Assembly (NCBI GenBank): GCA_020633125.1
Contig: JACKEH010000049.1
Location: forward strand, 1 to 34,972
Origin: Sandaracinus sp.
Lineage (GTDB): Bacteria > Myxococcota_A > Polyangia > Polyangiales > Houyiibacteriaceae
Reading direction: 5' to 3'
Length of the DNA: 34,972 bases
The notes under the pieces were generated by a model that saw only the letters and a list, made by a program, of their open reading frames with translations, made no database searches and was not told the DNA's origin. Of the stretch, positions 1 through 8,136 are shown piece after piece. Numbering within the stretch: the stretch's first letter is position 1; every line of letters begins with the position of its first letter. Made by a program: the position numbers and the translations under genes.

Positions 1-169
1 TCCCGAGGCTTGGGTCACGGCGCACGCATCACGACGAGGCTCCGATCACGACGCACGAATCACCGCGTACGCATCCCGAGGCTCGTCACGATCACGGCGC
101 ACGCATCACGACGAGGCTCGGATCACGGATCTCGACGCACGAATCACCGCGTACGCATCCCGAGGCTCG
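1..169. repeat. Imperfect tandem/interleaved repeat downstream of carD
   Basis: Two interleaved units recur. One 28-base unit is at 15-42 and 92-119. A 37-base unit is at 49-85 and 133-169. A partial third copy of the end of the second unit lies at 1-10. The period is about 77-84 bases and the copies are identical over the stated spans. No convincing gene covers this stretch. The array probably continues to the left of the window. Confidence 0.75.
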
Positions 170-246
170 GCACGAGGTGCGAAGCACGCCTCACGACGAT
201 ACGCGCACGAAGGCGACCTCGAGGCGAAGCAAGAGCGCGCCCACGA

Positions 247-280
247 CGAAGCGCCCGCGACGTTCGTCGGGGGCGCTTCG
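247..280 (-). terminator. Hairpin downstream of carD
   Basis: A perfect 10-bp inverted repeat (247-256 with 271-280) has a 14-base loop that can itself pair further (258-261 with 266-269). It begins 19 bases past the carD stop. There is no T-run on the minus strand, so it is a hairpin terminator candidate rather than a classical intrinsic terminator. Confidence 0.5.
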
Positions 281-299
281 GATTCGGTGTCGGTAAACC

Positions 300-782
300 T
301 CAGCCGAGAATGGTGTCGAGGTCCTTCTGGACCTTCTCTTCCTTCACCTGCTTGGCGAGCGCGAGCTCGGCGACCAGCAGGTTGCGGGCTTGCTCGAGAA
401 GCCGGCGCTCACCGAAGCTGAGCTCCTTCTCACCGCGAAGGCGGCTGAGGTCGCGGAGCACGCGGGCGACCGAGATCGGCGAGCCGCTCTTGAGCATCTC
501 CGTGTACTCGCGGTAGCGACGGTTCCACGGTTGCGAGGTCACGGCGACCTCGTCCTTCTTGAGCTCGTCGAGGACCTTCTTGGCCTCTCGCTTGGAGATG
601 ACCTCGCGCAACCCGAGCCTCTCGGCACCGTCGGTGGGGACCATCACGGTCATCCCCGTGTCGACGATCTTGAGGATGTAGAAGCGCTTGTCGTTTCCCG
701 CGATCGTCTTTTTCTCGATGCTCGTGACCTCGCCGACACCGTGCGCGGGATGGACAGCCTTGTCCCCGACCTTGAACTCCAT
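300..782 (-). CDS. carD: CarD/CdnL-family RNA polymerase-binding transcription regulator
   Basis: The 160-residue product matches the CarD/CdnL family in length and layout. The N-terminal Tudor-like RNAP-interaction domain starts FKVGDKAVHPAHGVGEV and runs to about residue 65. It is followed by a basic, helical C-terminal domain containing the PWNRRYREY stretch (about residues 85-160), which in this family contacts promoter DNA. Known family role: it binds the RNAP beta subunit and stabilises open complexes at sigma-A promoters; the myxobacterial CdnL is essential. No HMGA-like tail is present, so this is the CdnL type rather than the long CarD of Myxococcus. A GGAGG lies about 10 bases before the ATG. 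It is the last gene of a minus-strand series (cinA, recA, lipoprotein, carD) but has its own 145-base upstream gap. Confidence 0.95.
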   Translation of the reverse strand: MEFKVGDKAVHPAHGVGEVTSIEKKTIAGNDKRFYILKIVDTGMTVMVPTDGAERLGLREVISKREAKKVLDELKKDEVAVTSQPWNRRYREYTEMLKSGSPISVARVLRDLSRLRGEKELSFGERRLLEQARNLLVAELALAKQVKEEKVQKDLDTILG

Positions 783-871
783 GCGCTTCGAACCTCCGAA
801 GGCCGACCGAGCTCGCGTGGCCTGACGCGGTGAACGCCCCGGGACCGCTCCCGATTCGCTCCTGCCCGCTC

Positions 872-901
872 ATCTTACCAGGGGCCGTACGGGACGTCTC
901 A
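872..901 (-). promoter_or_regulatory. Possible carD promoter
   Basis: On the minus strand a TAAGAT hexamer (872-877) lies about 90 bases upstream of the carD ATG, with a poor -35 (TGAGAC, 896-901) at 18 bases. Only the -10 is convincing. Confidence 0.25.
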
Positions 902-927
902 CGCAAACGCGCGGCGGGAACACCCGT

Positions 928-1884
928 TCAGGGCACGCCCCCGTCTCCAACATTTCCAACGATTTCAGCAATTTCCGCTCGAAAGAGCAGATGGATGCCG
1001 CTCGCGATGGCGTCGGGGGAGAGATCGGCACGCATCTCGAGCCCGGCCGCCAGGGTCCGAAAACTCAGCGTTGGCGTCGCGTCGGGCAGCCCGAGCGCCC
1101 GGCCGAGGTCCGAGGCGGCCAAGGCTTCGAAGAGCGCCCGGAAGTTGGCCTCGGCCCCGTCGGGAAGCTCGCCCTCGATTCGCACGCACAGCTCGATCGC
1201 GCCTCCACGGGGCCTGAGCTCCATGCGCAGGGCCGTTTGGCGAGCCAGCAAGAGACCGATCGGCGTCTCGAGCGGGAGATTCAACGGGTGCGGGAGCACG
1301 AGGGCGGCGGGGGCGTCGCTGGAGTCGAGCCAGGTCGGTGGCCGGCTCTCGGCGCGTGCCCGTGGATCTCGGAGCGCCTGGAGCAGTTGGACGACCTGCC
1401 CCGCGCGCCCGCGGGCGACCAACAAGAGGTCCGGCGTGAGCGCGACGAGCTCGTGTCGCTCGTTCCCCAAGAAGCCGACGCGCCGCACGAAAGGCTCGTC
1501 CGAACGGAGCTCGACGGGCGCCATTCGAACTTCCGAGCCGCGAACGACTTCGTTGGCGTTCGGGACCCGGACGAGCGCCCACCACGCGCCGTCGTCCCAT
1601 CGCGCCAAGAGCAGCTCCGAGACGTCTTCGGCGTACACGCCCGTGCGGTCACCGAGCGCCCGACGCCATGGCGCGGGCGTGACCGCGTCGACGAGGATCG
1701 TCGTACTCGACGTCGTGAGCAGCGTGCTCGGCTGCAACAGGAGGACCTCGTGCACGTCGTCCGGCACGAGCTCCGCGAGGCTGCCCTCGAAAGGCCCGAC
1801 CGGGGGGGTCGTGGGCGCGACGGTCGTGTGGCCCGCGCATCCCATGACGAGCGCGCCGAGCGTCAGGCCGATCGCGAATCGCAT
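928..1884 (-). CDS. Predicted lipoprotein of unknown function
   Basis: The 318-residue protein starts at an ATG giving a short basic/hydrophobic leader and the lipobox ALVMGC (Cys16), so it is probably exported and lipid-modified. An upstream in-frame ATG exists (1977) but would bury the signal peptide. The mature part begins with a Thr/Pro-rich linker, then a mixed alpha/beta region with no catalytic motif that I recognise. It lies 185 bases downstream of recA with a strong terminator between them, so it is probably transcribed separately. No function is assigned. Confidence 0.75.
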   Translation of the reverse strand: MRFAIGLTLGALVMGCAGHTTVAPTTPPVGPFEGSLAELVPDDVHEVLLLQPSTLLTTSSTTILVDAVTPAPWRRALGDRTGVYAEDVSELLLARWDDGAWWALVRVPNANEVVRGSEVRMAPVELRSDEPFVRRVGFLGNERHELVALTPDLLLVARGRAGQVVQLLQALRDPRARAESRPPTWLDSSDAPAALVLPHPLNLPLETPIGLLLARQTALRMELRPRGGAIELCVRIEGELPDGAEANFRALFEALAASDLGRALGLPDATPTLSFRTLAAGLEMRADLSPDAIASGIHLLFRAEIAEIVGNVGDGGVP

Positions 1885-2000
1885 CGGGCTGTGGTGTTGC
1901 GTGCGAACGCCCTCCGGTCCAGCGCCGACGCTTTCGAACGCGTGCCGACGAGCGCGTCTCGGTTTCGATTCCAACACCCGCGCCGAGAGCTCGAACGACG

Positions 2001-2039
2001 AAACGAAAGAAGCGACGGTCGGTGCCGCCGCTTCTTTCG
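2001..2039 (-). terminator. Intrinsic terminator of recA
   Basis: A perfect 11-bp stem (2004-2014 with 2029-2039) has a 14-base loop. On the minus strand it is followed by TTTCGT. It starts 31 bases past the recA stop, between recA and the lipoprotein gene. Confidence 0.75.
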
Positions 2040-2069
2040 CCTACGCGTTGGTTCCGCGAGAATACGTCG

Positions 2070-3167
2070 TCAGTTCGCCCGAGCTCGCGAGCCGTTGCGC
2101 TTCGGCTTTCCGCCCGACTCGTCGGAGTCGTCGGAGGTCGCGGCGGCTTCGGTCGACGGTGCCGCGCCCGAGGCCTTGAGCCCGTGCTTCTCGAGCAGCT
2201 TGCCCTCGATCTCTGCCAGGATCGCCGAGTTCTCTTCGAGGAACTGCTTGGTGTTGTCGCGGCCTTGGCCGAGACGCGTCGAGCCGTAGCTGTACCAAGC
2301 GCCGCTCTTCTCGACGAGGTTCGCTTCGACCGCGAGGTCGAGCACGTCGCCCGCGCGGCTGATGCCCTGACCAAACATCACGTCGAACTCGCAGGTCTGG
2401 AACGGCGGCGCGAGCTTGTTCTTGACGACCTTCACCTTCACGCGGTTTCCGATCGGCTTGTCACCGACCTTGATCGTGCCGATGCGGCGGATGTCGAGGC
2501 GCTGCGAGGCGTAGAACTTGAGCGCGTTGCCGCCCGTCGTCGTCTCCGGGCTGCCGAACATCACGCCGATCTTCATGCGGATCTGGTTGATGAAGAAGAG
2601 CGTCGTGTTGCTCTTCTGCACGGTGCCGGTGAGCTTTCGGAGGGCCTGGCTCATCAGGCGGGCCTGAAGGCCGACGTGGCTGTCGCCCATTTCGCCTTCG
2701 ATCTCCGCCTTCGGCACGAGGGCCGCGACCGAGTCGATGATGATGATGTCGACGGCGCCCGAACGAACGAGCGTGTCGGCAATCTCGAGGGCCTGCTCGC
2801 CGTGGTCCGGCTGACTGACGAGGAGCTCGTCGACGTTCACGCCGAGCTTGCGTGCGTAGCTCGGATCGAGCGCGTGCTCGGCGTCGATGAAGGCCGCCAC
2901 GCCGCCTTGGCGCTGACACTCTGCGATCGCGTGAAGGGTGAGCGTCGTCTTGCCGCTCGACTCCGGGCCGTAGATCTCGACGATGCGCCCCTTCGCGTAG
3001 CCGCCGATGCCGAGCGCGAGGTCGAGGGAGATGGAGCCGGTCGGGATGACCGGTACTTCGACCTGGGTCTGATCCCCCAGGCGCATGATGGAGCCCTTGC
3101 CGTAGGCCTTTTCGATGGAGCCGAGTGCGAGAGCTAGCGCCTTGTCTCGATTGGGATCGTTCGCCAT
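2070..3167 (-). CDS. recA: Recombinase RecA
   Basis: This is a full-length RecA (365 residues). It shows the Walker A GPESSGKTT at 67-75, the catalytic-glutamate segment DAEHALD (Glu97), a Walker B IIIIDSVAAL, the L2 region with FINQIR and GSPETTTGGNALKFY, and a charged C-terminal tail. Known role: ATP-dependent filament on single-stranded DNA for homologous recombination and LexA co-protease activity. AGGAGG lies 5 bases before the ATG. It is preceded by cinA on the same strand (126-base gap), a neighbourhood known from other bacteria. A sigma70-like promoter lies in the gap. I did not find a clear LexA box. Confidence 0.98.
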   Translation of the reverse strand: MANDPNRDKALALALGSIEKAYGKGSIMRLGDQTQVEVPVIPTGSISLDLALGIGGYAKGRIVEIYGPESSGKTTLTLHAIAECQRQGGVAAFIDAEHALDPSYARKLGVNVDELLVSQPDHGEQALEIADTLVRSGAVDIIIIDSVAALVPKAEIEGEMGDSHVGLQARLMSQALRKLTGTVQKSNTTLFFINQIRMKIGVMFGSPETTTGGNALKFYASQRLDIRRIGTIKVGDKPIGNRVKVKVVKNKLAPPFQTCEFDVMFGQGISRAGDVLDLAVEANLVEKSGAWYSYGSTRLGQGRDNTKQFLEENSAILAEIEGKLLEKHGLKASGAAPSTEAAATSDDSDESGGKPKRNGSRARAN

Positions 3168-3184
3168 GAGTCCTCCTGAACACC

Positions 3185-3213
3185 TGTGTAGTCCGGACCA
3201 GGTTGGGGAGCAA
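3185..3213 (-). promoter_or_regulatory. Candidate recA promoter
   Basis: On the minus strand TTGCTC (3208-3213), a 17-base spacer and TACACA (3185-3190) form a sigma70-like promoter 18 bases before the recA ATG. The start point would fall near the AGGAGG ribosome-binding site at 3172-3177, giving a very short leader. Confidence 0.35.
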
Positions 3214-3293
3214 GGTCCGTCGTGAGCGTCGCGTGACGTCGCCTCACGTCACGTCATCGAGGGCAGCCTCTCTCATGGGTGTGACAAGACCCC

Positions 3294-4580
3294 TCAATTG
3301 CGCTCCAACCGCTCGATTTCCTTGGAGGTCCAGGTGTCGACGGGGTCCAGGCGAAGGGCCGCTCGACGCACGAGATCGAGCGCGACATGGGCGGCGTGGG
3401 CTCGGATGGCGTCACGATCGCCGACGAAGTGGTGGCGGGTGACCCAGGTCTCGCCGTGGAGCGCGAGCGCGAGCCAGACGGTCCCGACGGGCTTGTCGTC
3501 CGAGCCGCCACCCGGCCCGGCAATGCCGGTGATCGAGACTGCGACGTCGGAGCCTGCGAGCCGTCGTGCGCCTTCGGCCATCGCGATCGCGCACTCGGCG
3601 CTGACGGCACCGTGGGCGCGGAGGATCTCGGGGCTCACCCCCAACATCGAGGTCTTGGCGGCGTTCGAGTAGGTGACCGCACCGAGCAAGAGGTAGTCGG
3701 AGCTTCCTGCGACCGCGGTCACGAGCTGACCCACCAAACCTCCGGTGCAGCTCTCGGCCAACGCGAGCTTCCAACCGCGGCCACGCAACGCCTCGCCGAC
3801 CGCGCGCGCGAACGAGTCCTCCCGTTCGCCGAAGACGAAGTCGCCCAGACGCTCACGGACCTGACGTGCGAGCTCGCGCGCGCGGGCTTCCGCGCTCGAG
3901 CCGTCGATGGCCCGAGCCAGCACCTTCACCTCGACCTCGGGAAAGCTGGCGCGGTACCCGACGACGAGGTCGTCGTTGCTCTCCTCGAGCTCTTTCAAAC
4001 GCGCCGCCACCTCGGACTCGGGCAAGCCGAAGGTGCGCAGGTGCACCTGGTGAGTCGTGCGACGAACCCGAGGGGCGACCCGCGCCACGATCGACTCGCG
4101 GAAGATCGCCTGCATTTCGTGGGGCACGCCGGGCAGGAAGCAGAGCTCGCATTCCCCGAGCGTGACGGCGAATCCCGGTGCGGCGCCGACGGGGTTCGGC
4201 AACACCGTGGCGCCTTCGGGGAGCTCGGCCATGCGCGCGCCGGCTTCGGTCATCGTTCGACCTCTCGCCTCGTAGCGGCGGCGAATCGCTTCGAGGGTGG
4301 CGCGGTCGGTCGCGAGCGAGACCCCGAGCGACTCGGCGACGCTCGCCGCCGTGAGATCGTCCGAGGTCGGGCCGAGGCCCCCCGTGCAGATCACCACGTC
4401 GCAGACCGACGCCACGCGCCGCAGCCCCGCGACGATCGCGGGGCCGTCGTCGGGAAGCGTCCAGTGCTCCGTCACCTCCAGGCCGAGCTCGACGAGCTGC
4501 TCGGAGAGCCAAGTGGCGTTGGTGTTCACGAGCTCGCCGCGGGTGAGCTCGGTTCCGATGGAGAGGACCACGGCCTTCAT
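3294..4580 (-). CDS. cinA: CinA-family protein: molybdopterin-binding-like domain plus nicotinamide-nucleotide amidase
   Basis: The 428-residue protein has the two-domain CinA layout. The N-terminal MoaB/Mog-like domain carries GTELTRGE (9-16) and TGGLGPTSDD (66-75). The C-terminal PncC-type amidase domain carries ESCTGG (276-281) and TGIAGPGGGSDDKPVGT. Known roles: deamidation of NMN in pyridine-nucleotide salvage, and in this fused form often ADP-ribose/nucleotide pyrophosphatase activity; cinA is often next to recA in transformable Firmicutes. The start is chosen at MKAVVLSIGTE, the canonical family N terminus. An ATG 13 codons upstream (4619) adds unrelated residues. It precedes recA on the same strand. 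Confidence 0.95.
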   Translation of the reverse strand: MKAVVLSIGTELTRGELVNTNATWLSEQLVELGLEVTEHWTLPDDGPAIVAGLRRVASVCDVVICTGGLGPTSDDLTAASVAESLGVSLATDRATLEAIRRRYEARGRTMTEAGARMAELPEGATVLPNPVGAAPGFAVTLGECELCFLPGVPHEMQAIFRESIVARVAPRVRRTTHQVHLRTFGLPESEVAARLKELEESNDDLVVGYRASFPEVEVKVLARAIDGSSAEARARELARQVRERLGDFVFGEREDSFARAVGEALRGRGWKLALAESCTGGLVGQLVTAVAGSSDYLLLGAVTYSNAAKTSMLGVSPEILRAHGAVSAECAIAMAEGARRLAGSDVAVSITGIAGPGGGSDDKPVGTVWLALALHGETWVTRHHFVGDRDAIRAHAAHVALDLVRRAALRLDPVDTWTSKEIERLERN

Positions 4581-4626
4581 GGGGTCGAGCAGGCTCGCAG
4601 GGCCTCGTGGAGCGGTCAATCGCCTC

Positions 4627-4694
4627 GAATTGAAGCGGAATCGTGCCTGGCGGAACGGACGTCAGTCCGTGGAGCGGCAGGATTCCGCGAAACT
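4627..4694 (+). repeat. 68-bp dispersed repeat, copy 1
   Basis: This stretch matches the reverse complement of 15040-15107 over 68 aligned positions with about 5 mismatches and no gaps. A shorter relative is at 15133-15170. It lies 46 bases upstream of the cinA start. Confidence 0.8.
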
Positions 4695-4753
4695 CGTTTG
4701 CGGCGTCGGAAGCTCGCCTGCCGTCAGTTCGAGCGGCAGGATTCCGAAACCGA

Positions 4754-4778
4754 GCACGATTCCGCTCCGGAATCGTGC
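4754..4778. repeat. Perfect 11-bp stem, 3-base loop hairpin
   Basis: 4754-4764 is the exact reverse complement of 4768-4778 around a CTC loop. The stem carries the CGGAATCGTGC core that also occurs in the 68-bp dispersed repeat, so it looks like two inverted pieces of that repeat. Confidence 0.7.
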
Positions 4779-5096
4779 CTCGCGCGTCACGGACGGCAGG
4801 AAGCGAAACCGCCCCTCGCGAGCGAGACGAAAATCGCCGCCTGACCGGCTCGTTTGCGAGGTCGGAGGCTCGGCGGCGGAATCGAGAGCCCCAAGCACGG
4901 TTCCGCTCGTTTGCCTCGCACGAGGGGCGGAAGCGAGCTTCGAGCCGGCTTCGTGGCTCGTCGGTGGAAGCACGCGGCGGTTCGGGCGTTCGCCGACGGC
5001 GACCACCCGGCCGATTCGCGGCTCAGGCCCTTTCCCCGCGGCCTACCAGGCGTGCTATCGAGGCGGGGCGGCCACGGTCGCACACGGAGGAAGTCG

Positions 5097-6545
5097 ATGA
5101 AGAGACCGGTTTGGGCCCTCGCGGCCGCCGCGGCCACGAGCCTCGCGCTCGCACAAGCACCGACCACCGAGACCCCGGGCGCGTCGAGCCCGCTGGCGAG
5201 CCTTCCGATTCAACGGCACACGCTCGAGAACGGGCTTCGGGTGGTGCTCAGCCCGGACCGAACCGTCCCCACCGTGGCGTTGGCTGTCTACTACGACGTC
5301 GGCTCACGCAACGAGGTGAGGGGGCGTTCCGGCTTCGCGCACCTCTTCGAGCACATGATGTTCCAGGGGTCGGCGAACGTCGGCAAAGGCGAGCACTTCC
5401 AGCTCGTCATGAACCGTGGCGGCTCGCTCAACGGCACCACGAACCACGACCGCACGAACTACTTCGAGACCCTTCCCTCGAACGAGCTCGCGCTCGGTCT
5501 CTGGCTCGAGGCGGACCGGATGCGCTCGCTCGCGGTCACGGCCGAGAACTTCGAGAACCAGCGTCAGGTCGTGAAGGAAGAGCGTCGTCAGAGCTACGAC
5601 AACCAGCCCTACGCGCTCAGCCACCTGCGCATCAACGAGCTCGCGTACGGGGACTACTGGCCCTACGCGCACTCGACGATCGGTGACATGCAAGACCTCG
5701 ACGCCGCGCCGCTCGAGGCCGTGCAGCAGTTCTTCGACCAGTACTACCGCCCGAACAACGCGGTGCTCTCCATCTCGGGCGACTTCGACCCCGCGGAGGC
5801 CCTCGCGCTCGCGCAACGCTTCTTCGGCGAGATTCACCGTGGCGAGGTGCCGGCGTACCAGCCACCCGAGCTCGCGCCGCAGACCGCGGAGCGTCGCGAG
5901 TCGATGACCGATCCGCACGCGGAGCTGCCGGCGTTCCACGTTGCGTGGCACATCCCGACCAATCGCGCCGACGATCACTATGCGCTCGAGCTGCTCGGTT
6001 TGGTGCTCGGCGACGGGCAGTCGTCGCGCCTCTACCAGAAGCTCGTCAAGGAGCGGGAGATCTGCCAGCAGATCTACATCGGGACCGACGACCGCCGTGG
6101 CCCCGATCTCTTCAGCGCGTTCGGCATTCTCGCGAGTGGCCACCAGCCGGCCGAAGCGCAGACCGTGATCTTCGACGAGCTCCGCAGCGTGGCCGATCGC
6201 GGCATCACCGAGCGAGAGCTGCAGAAGGCGCACAACCGCGTGCGGTCCTACTTCGTCTTCGGGCTGCAATCGAACATGAGCCGCGCGCGTCAGCTCGCGG
6301 AGTACGAGATGTACTACGGCGACGCGGCGCTCGTGCGCAGCGAGCTGGAGCGCTACCTCGCGGTCACGCGCGAGGACGTTCAGCGGGTGGCGCGTCAGTA
6401 CTTCGACGCGACCAACCGCACCGTGCTCGACGTGATGCCCGCGGCGGCCGCGGAAGAAGGCGCAGGCGGCGGCGAAGGTGCGTACTTCGCGCCCGGTGCT
6501 CCCGGTTTCCACGCGCCCGGCTTTCGCACCGAGGTGACGCGATGA
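5097..6545 (+). CDS. M16 family zinc metallopeptidase, catalytic subunit (exported)
   Basis: The 482-residue protein starts at the ATG preceded by GGAGG, giving a signal peptide (MKRPVWALAA..., probable cleavage near residue 19-21). It has the inverted zinc motif HLFEH (His82, Glu85, His86) and the third ligand Glu162 in VVKEERR, 76 residues on, as in pitrilysin/mitochondrial processing peptidase families. The length is that of one M16 half-barrel (two domains). The next gene overlaps by 4 bases and encodes a second M16 homologue lacking the zinc motif, so the two probably form a heterodimer. The role is likely periplasmic peptide degradation; the substrate is unknown. Confidence 0.9.
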   Translation: MKRPVWALAAAAATSLALAQAPTTETPGASSPLASLPIQRHTLENGLRVVLSPDRTVPTVALAVYYDVGSRNEVRGRSGFAHLFEHMMFQGSANVGKGEHFQLVMNRGGSLNGTTNHDRTNYFETLPSNELALGLWLEADRMRSLAVTAENFENQRQVVKEERRQSYDNQPYALSHLRINELAYGDYWPYAHSTIGDMQDLDAAPLEAVQQFFDQYYRPNNAVLSISGDFDPAEALALAQRFFGEIHRGEVPAYQPPELAPQTAERRESMTDPHAELPAFHVAWHIPTNRADDHYALELLGLVLGDGQSSRLYQKLVKEREICQQIYIGTDDRRGPDLFSAFGILASGHQPAEAQTVIFDELRSVADRGITERELQKAHNRVRSYFVFGLQSNMSRARQLAEYEMYYGDAALVRSELERYLAVTREDVQRVARQYFDATNRTVLDVMPAAAAEEGAGGGEGAYFAPGAPGFHAPGFRTEVTR

Positions 6546-8104
6546 TGGTTCGACGCATCCTCCTTCTCGCGGCGCTCTCCGGTGTCGCTTCCTTCCTCGC
6601 TTGCACCACGGCGACCACGCCACCGGTCGAGACACCGGAGCCCGAACCGACCCCGGTCGAGCCGGAGCCCGAGCCGGTCGCCGAGCGCGAGCCCCCGCCC
6701 GACTCCGGTCCGGCGCGCGACGTCGCGTTCCCGCCCATCGTTCGCACCACGCTCGCGAACGGGCTCGAGCTCAACACGGTCACGAACGACCAGCTCCCGG
6801 TCGTGCATCTGCGCCTCGTCGTGCGCAGCGGCGGCGAGACGGATCCGGCGAACCTGCCGGGCCTGTCGAGCGCCGTGGCCGACATGCTCCGCGAAGGCAC
6901 ACAGCGTCGAAACAGCGCGCAGCTCGCCGAGGCCATCGAGTTCCTCGGTGCCGACCTCTGGGCCGGCGCCGACGAAGAGAACGTGCACCTGGTCTTCCGC
7001 GCGCTCTCCGACCAGCTCGACGAGGCGATGGAGCTGCTCGCGGAGGTGGCGACCCGCCCGGCCTTCGCCCAGGCGGAGCTCGACAAGCTCAAGCGTCGTG
7101 AGCTCGACCGCATCGCGTTGCAGACGAAGCAGCCGAACTACCTCGGTCGTCGCGCGCTCTTCGCGCGGCTCTACGGCAACCATCCCTACGCACGAATCGA
7201 CACGACGCCGGAGGCGCTGCGCGCGCTCAAGCGCAGTGATCTGCAGCGCTGGCACCGCACGCACTTCGTGCCGCCCAACGCGTTCCTCGTCGCGGTCGGC
7301 AACGTCACGCCCGAGCGTGTCCAAGCAGCGGCCGAGCGTGCGTTCGGGCGTTGGCGTGGGCGTGCTCCCTCGACGACGGAGCTCCCCGAGCTTCCGACGC
7401 GACAGTCGCGTGAGGTCGTGCTCGTCGACCGTCCGGGCGCCGTGCAGAGCGTCATCTTCCTCGGCAACGCAGCCATCGCGCGCCGTGACCCCGAGTGGGT
7501 GCCGCTGATGGTGGCCAACCAGGTGCTGGGTGGCTCCGCGGCCTCGCGTCTGTTCATGGACCTGCGCGAGCGTCGCAGCCTCACGTACGGCGCCTACAGC
7601 CAGGTCGGGGAGCGCGTCGGCGTGTCGCCCTTCGTGGCGTGGGCCGCGGTGCGCACCGAGGTGACGAGCGAGGCGATGACGGCGTTCTTCGAGAACCTCG
7701 GCGCCATCGTCACGGTGCCGCCCTCGGACGTCGAGATCACGAACGCGCAACGCTACCTCAGTGACTCGTTCCCACTTCAGATCGACACCCCGGCGAAGGT
7801 CGCGGGCTTGGTCGCCGACCTGCGCATCTTCGGGCTGCCTGACGACTACTGGGAGGGTTACCGCACCAGCATTCGCGCCGTTCACGCCCCCGAGGCGCTC
7901 GAGGCGGCGCAGCACCACGTCCGTCCGGGCGAGATGTTGGTCGTGGTCGTCGGAGATGCCGCGCAGATCGCGGAGCCGCTCCGTGTGTGGGGCCCCGTCA
8001 TCGTCACCGACGAGAACGGCAACGAGAAGCAGCGGCTCGATGCCGTATCGGGTTCGGCGAGCCCGACGGCTGGGGAACAGAACACCGAAGGCGACGCGTC
8101 CTGA
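6542..8104 (+). CDS. M16 family peptidase homologue without zinc site (lipoprotein partner)
   Basis: The 520-residue protein starts at ATG 6542 (or 6545), overlapping the previous stop as ATGA. The leader ends in SFLAC (Cys21), a lipobox. A Pro/Glu-rich linker follows (about 25-60). The M16 domain has GLSSAVADML where a zinc motif HxxEH should be, so it should be catalytically inactive. It keeps the substrate-binding R/Y pair region GGSAASRLF...SLTYGAYS (about 330-350). This division of labour (one zinc subunit, one R/Y subunit) is known for two-gene M16B systems. It is probably anchored to a membrane and holds the catalytic subunit there (inference). Confidence 0.88.
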   Translation: MMVRRILLLAALSGVASFLACTTATTPPVETPEPEPTPVEPEPEPVAEREPPPDSGPARDVAFPPIVRTTLANGLELNTVTNDQLPVVHLRLVVRSGGETDPANLPGLSSAVADMLREGTQRRNSAQLAEAIEFLGADLWAGADEENVHLVFRALSDQLDEAMELLAEVATRPAFAQAELDKLKRRELDRIALQTKQPNYLGRRALFARLYGNHPYARIDTTPEALRALKRSDLQRWHRTHFVPPNAFLVAVGNVTPERVQAAAERAFGRWRGRAPSTTELPELPTRQSREVVLVDRPGAVQSVIFLGNAAIARRDPEWVPLMVANQVLGGSAASRLFMDLRERRSLTYGAYSQVGERVGVSPFVAWAAVRTEVTSEAMTAFFENLGAIVTVPPSDVEITNAQRYLSDSFPLQIDTPAKVAGLVADLRIFGLPDDYWEGYRTSIRAVHAPEALEAAQHHVRPGEMLVVVVGDAAQIAEPLRVWGPVIVTDENGNEKQRLDAVSGSASPTAGEQNTEGDAS

Positions 8105-8136
8105 GCGCGGCAACCATCGAAAGCGAGAGAACTACG

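Larger units (their letters stand above)
4581..5096. other. Gene-free interval made of degenerate repeats
   Basis: No credible coding region is present between the divergent cinA and M16 genes. It holds a copy of the 68-base dispersed repeat (4627-4694), a 16-base direct repeat (4672-4687 and 4731-4746), a perfect hairpin (4754-4778), and two related stretches beginning CTCGTTTGCG at 4693 and 4849. Promoters for both flanking genes must lie here; none is convincing. Confidence 0.6.

Noticed and set aside
1..169. CRISPR array
   Set aside because: The units are interleaved and adjacent, without constant-length unique spacers or cas genes.
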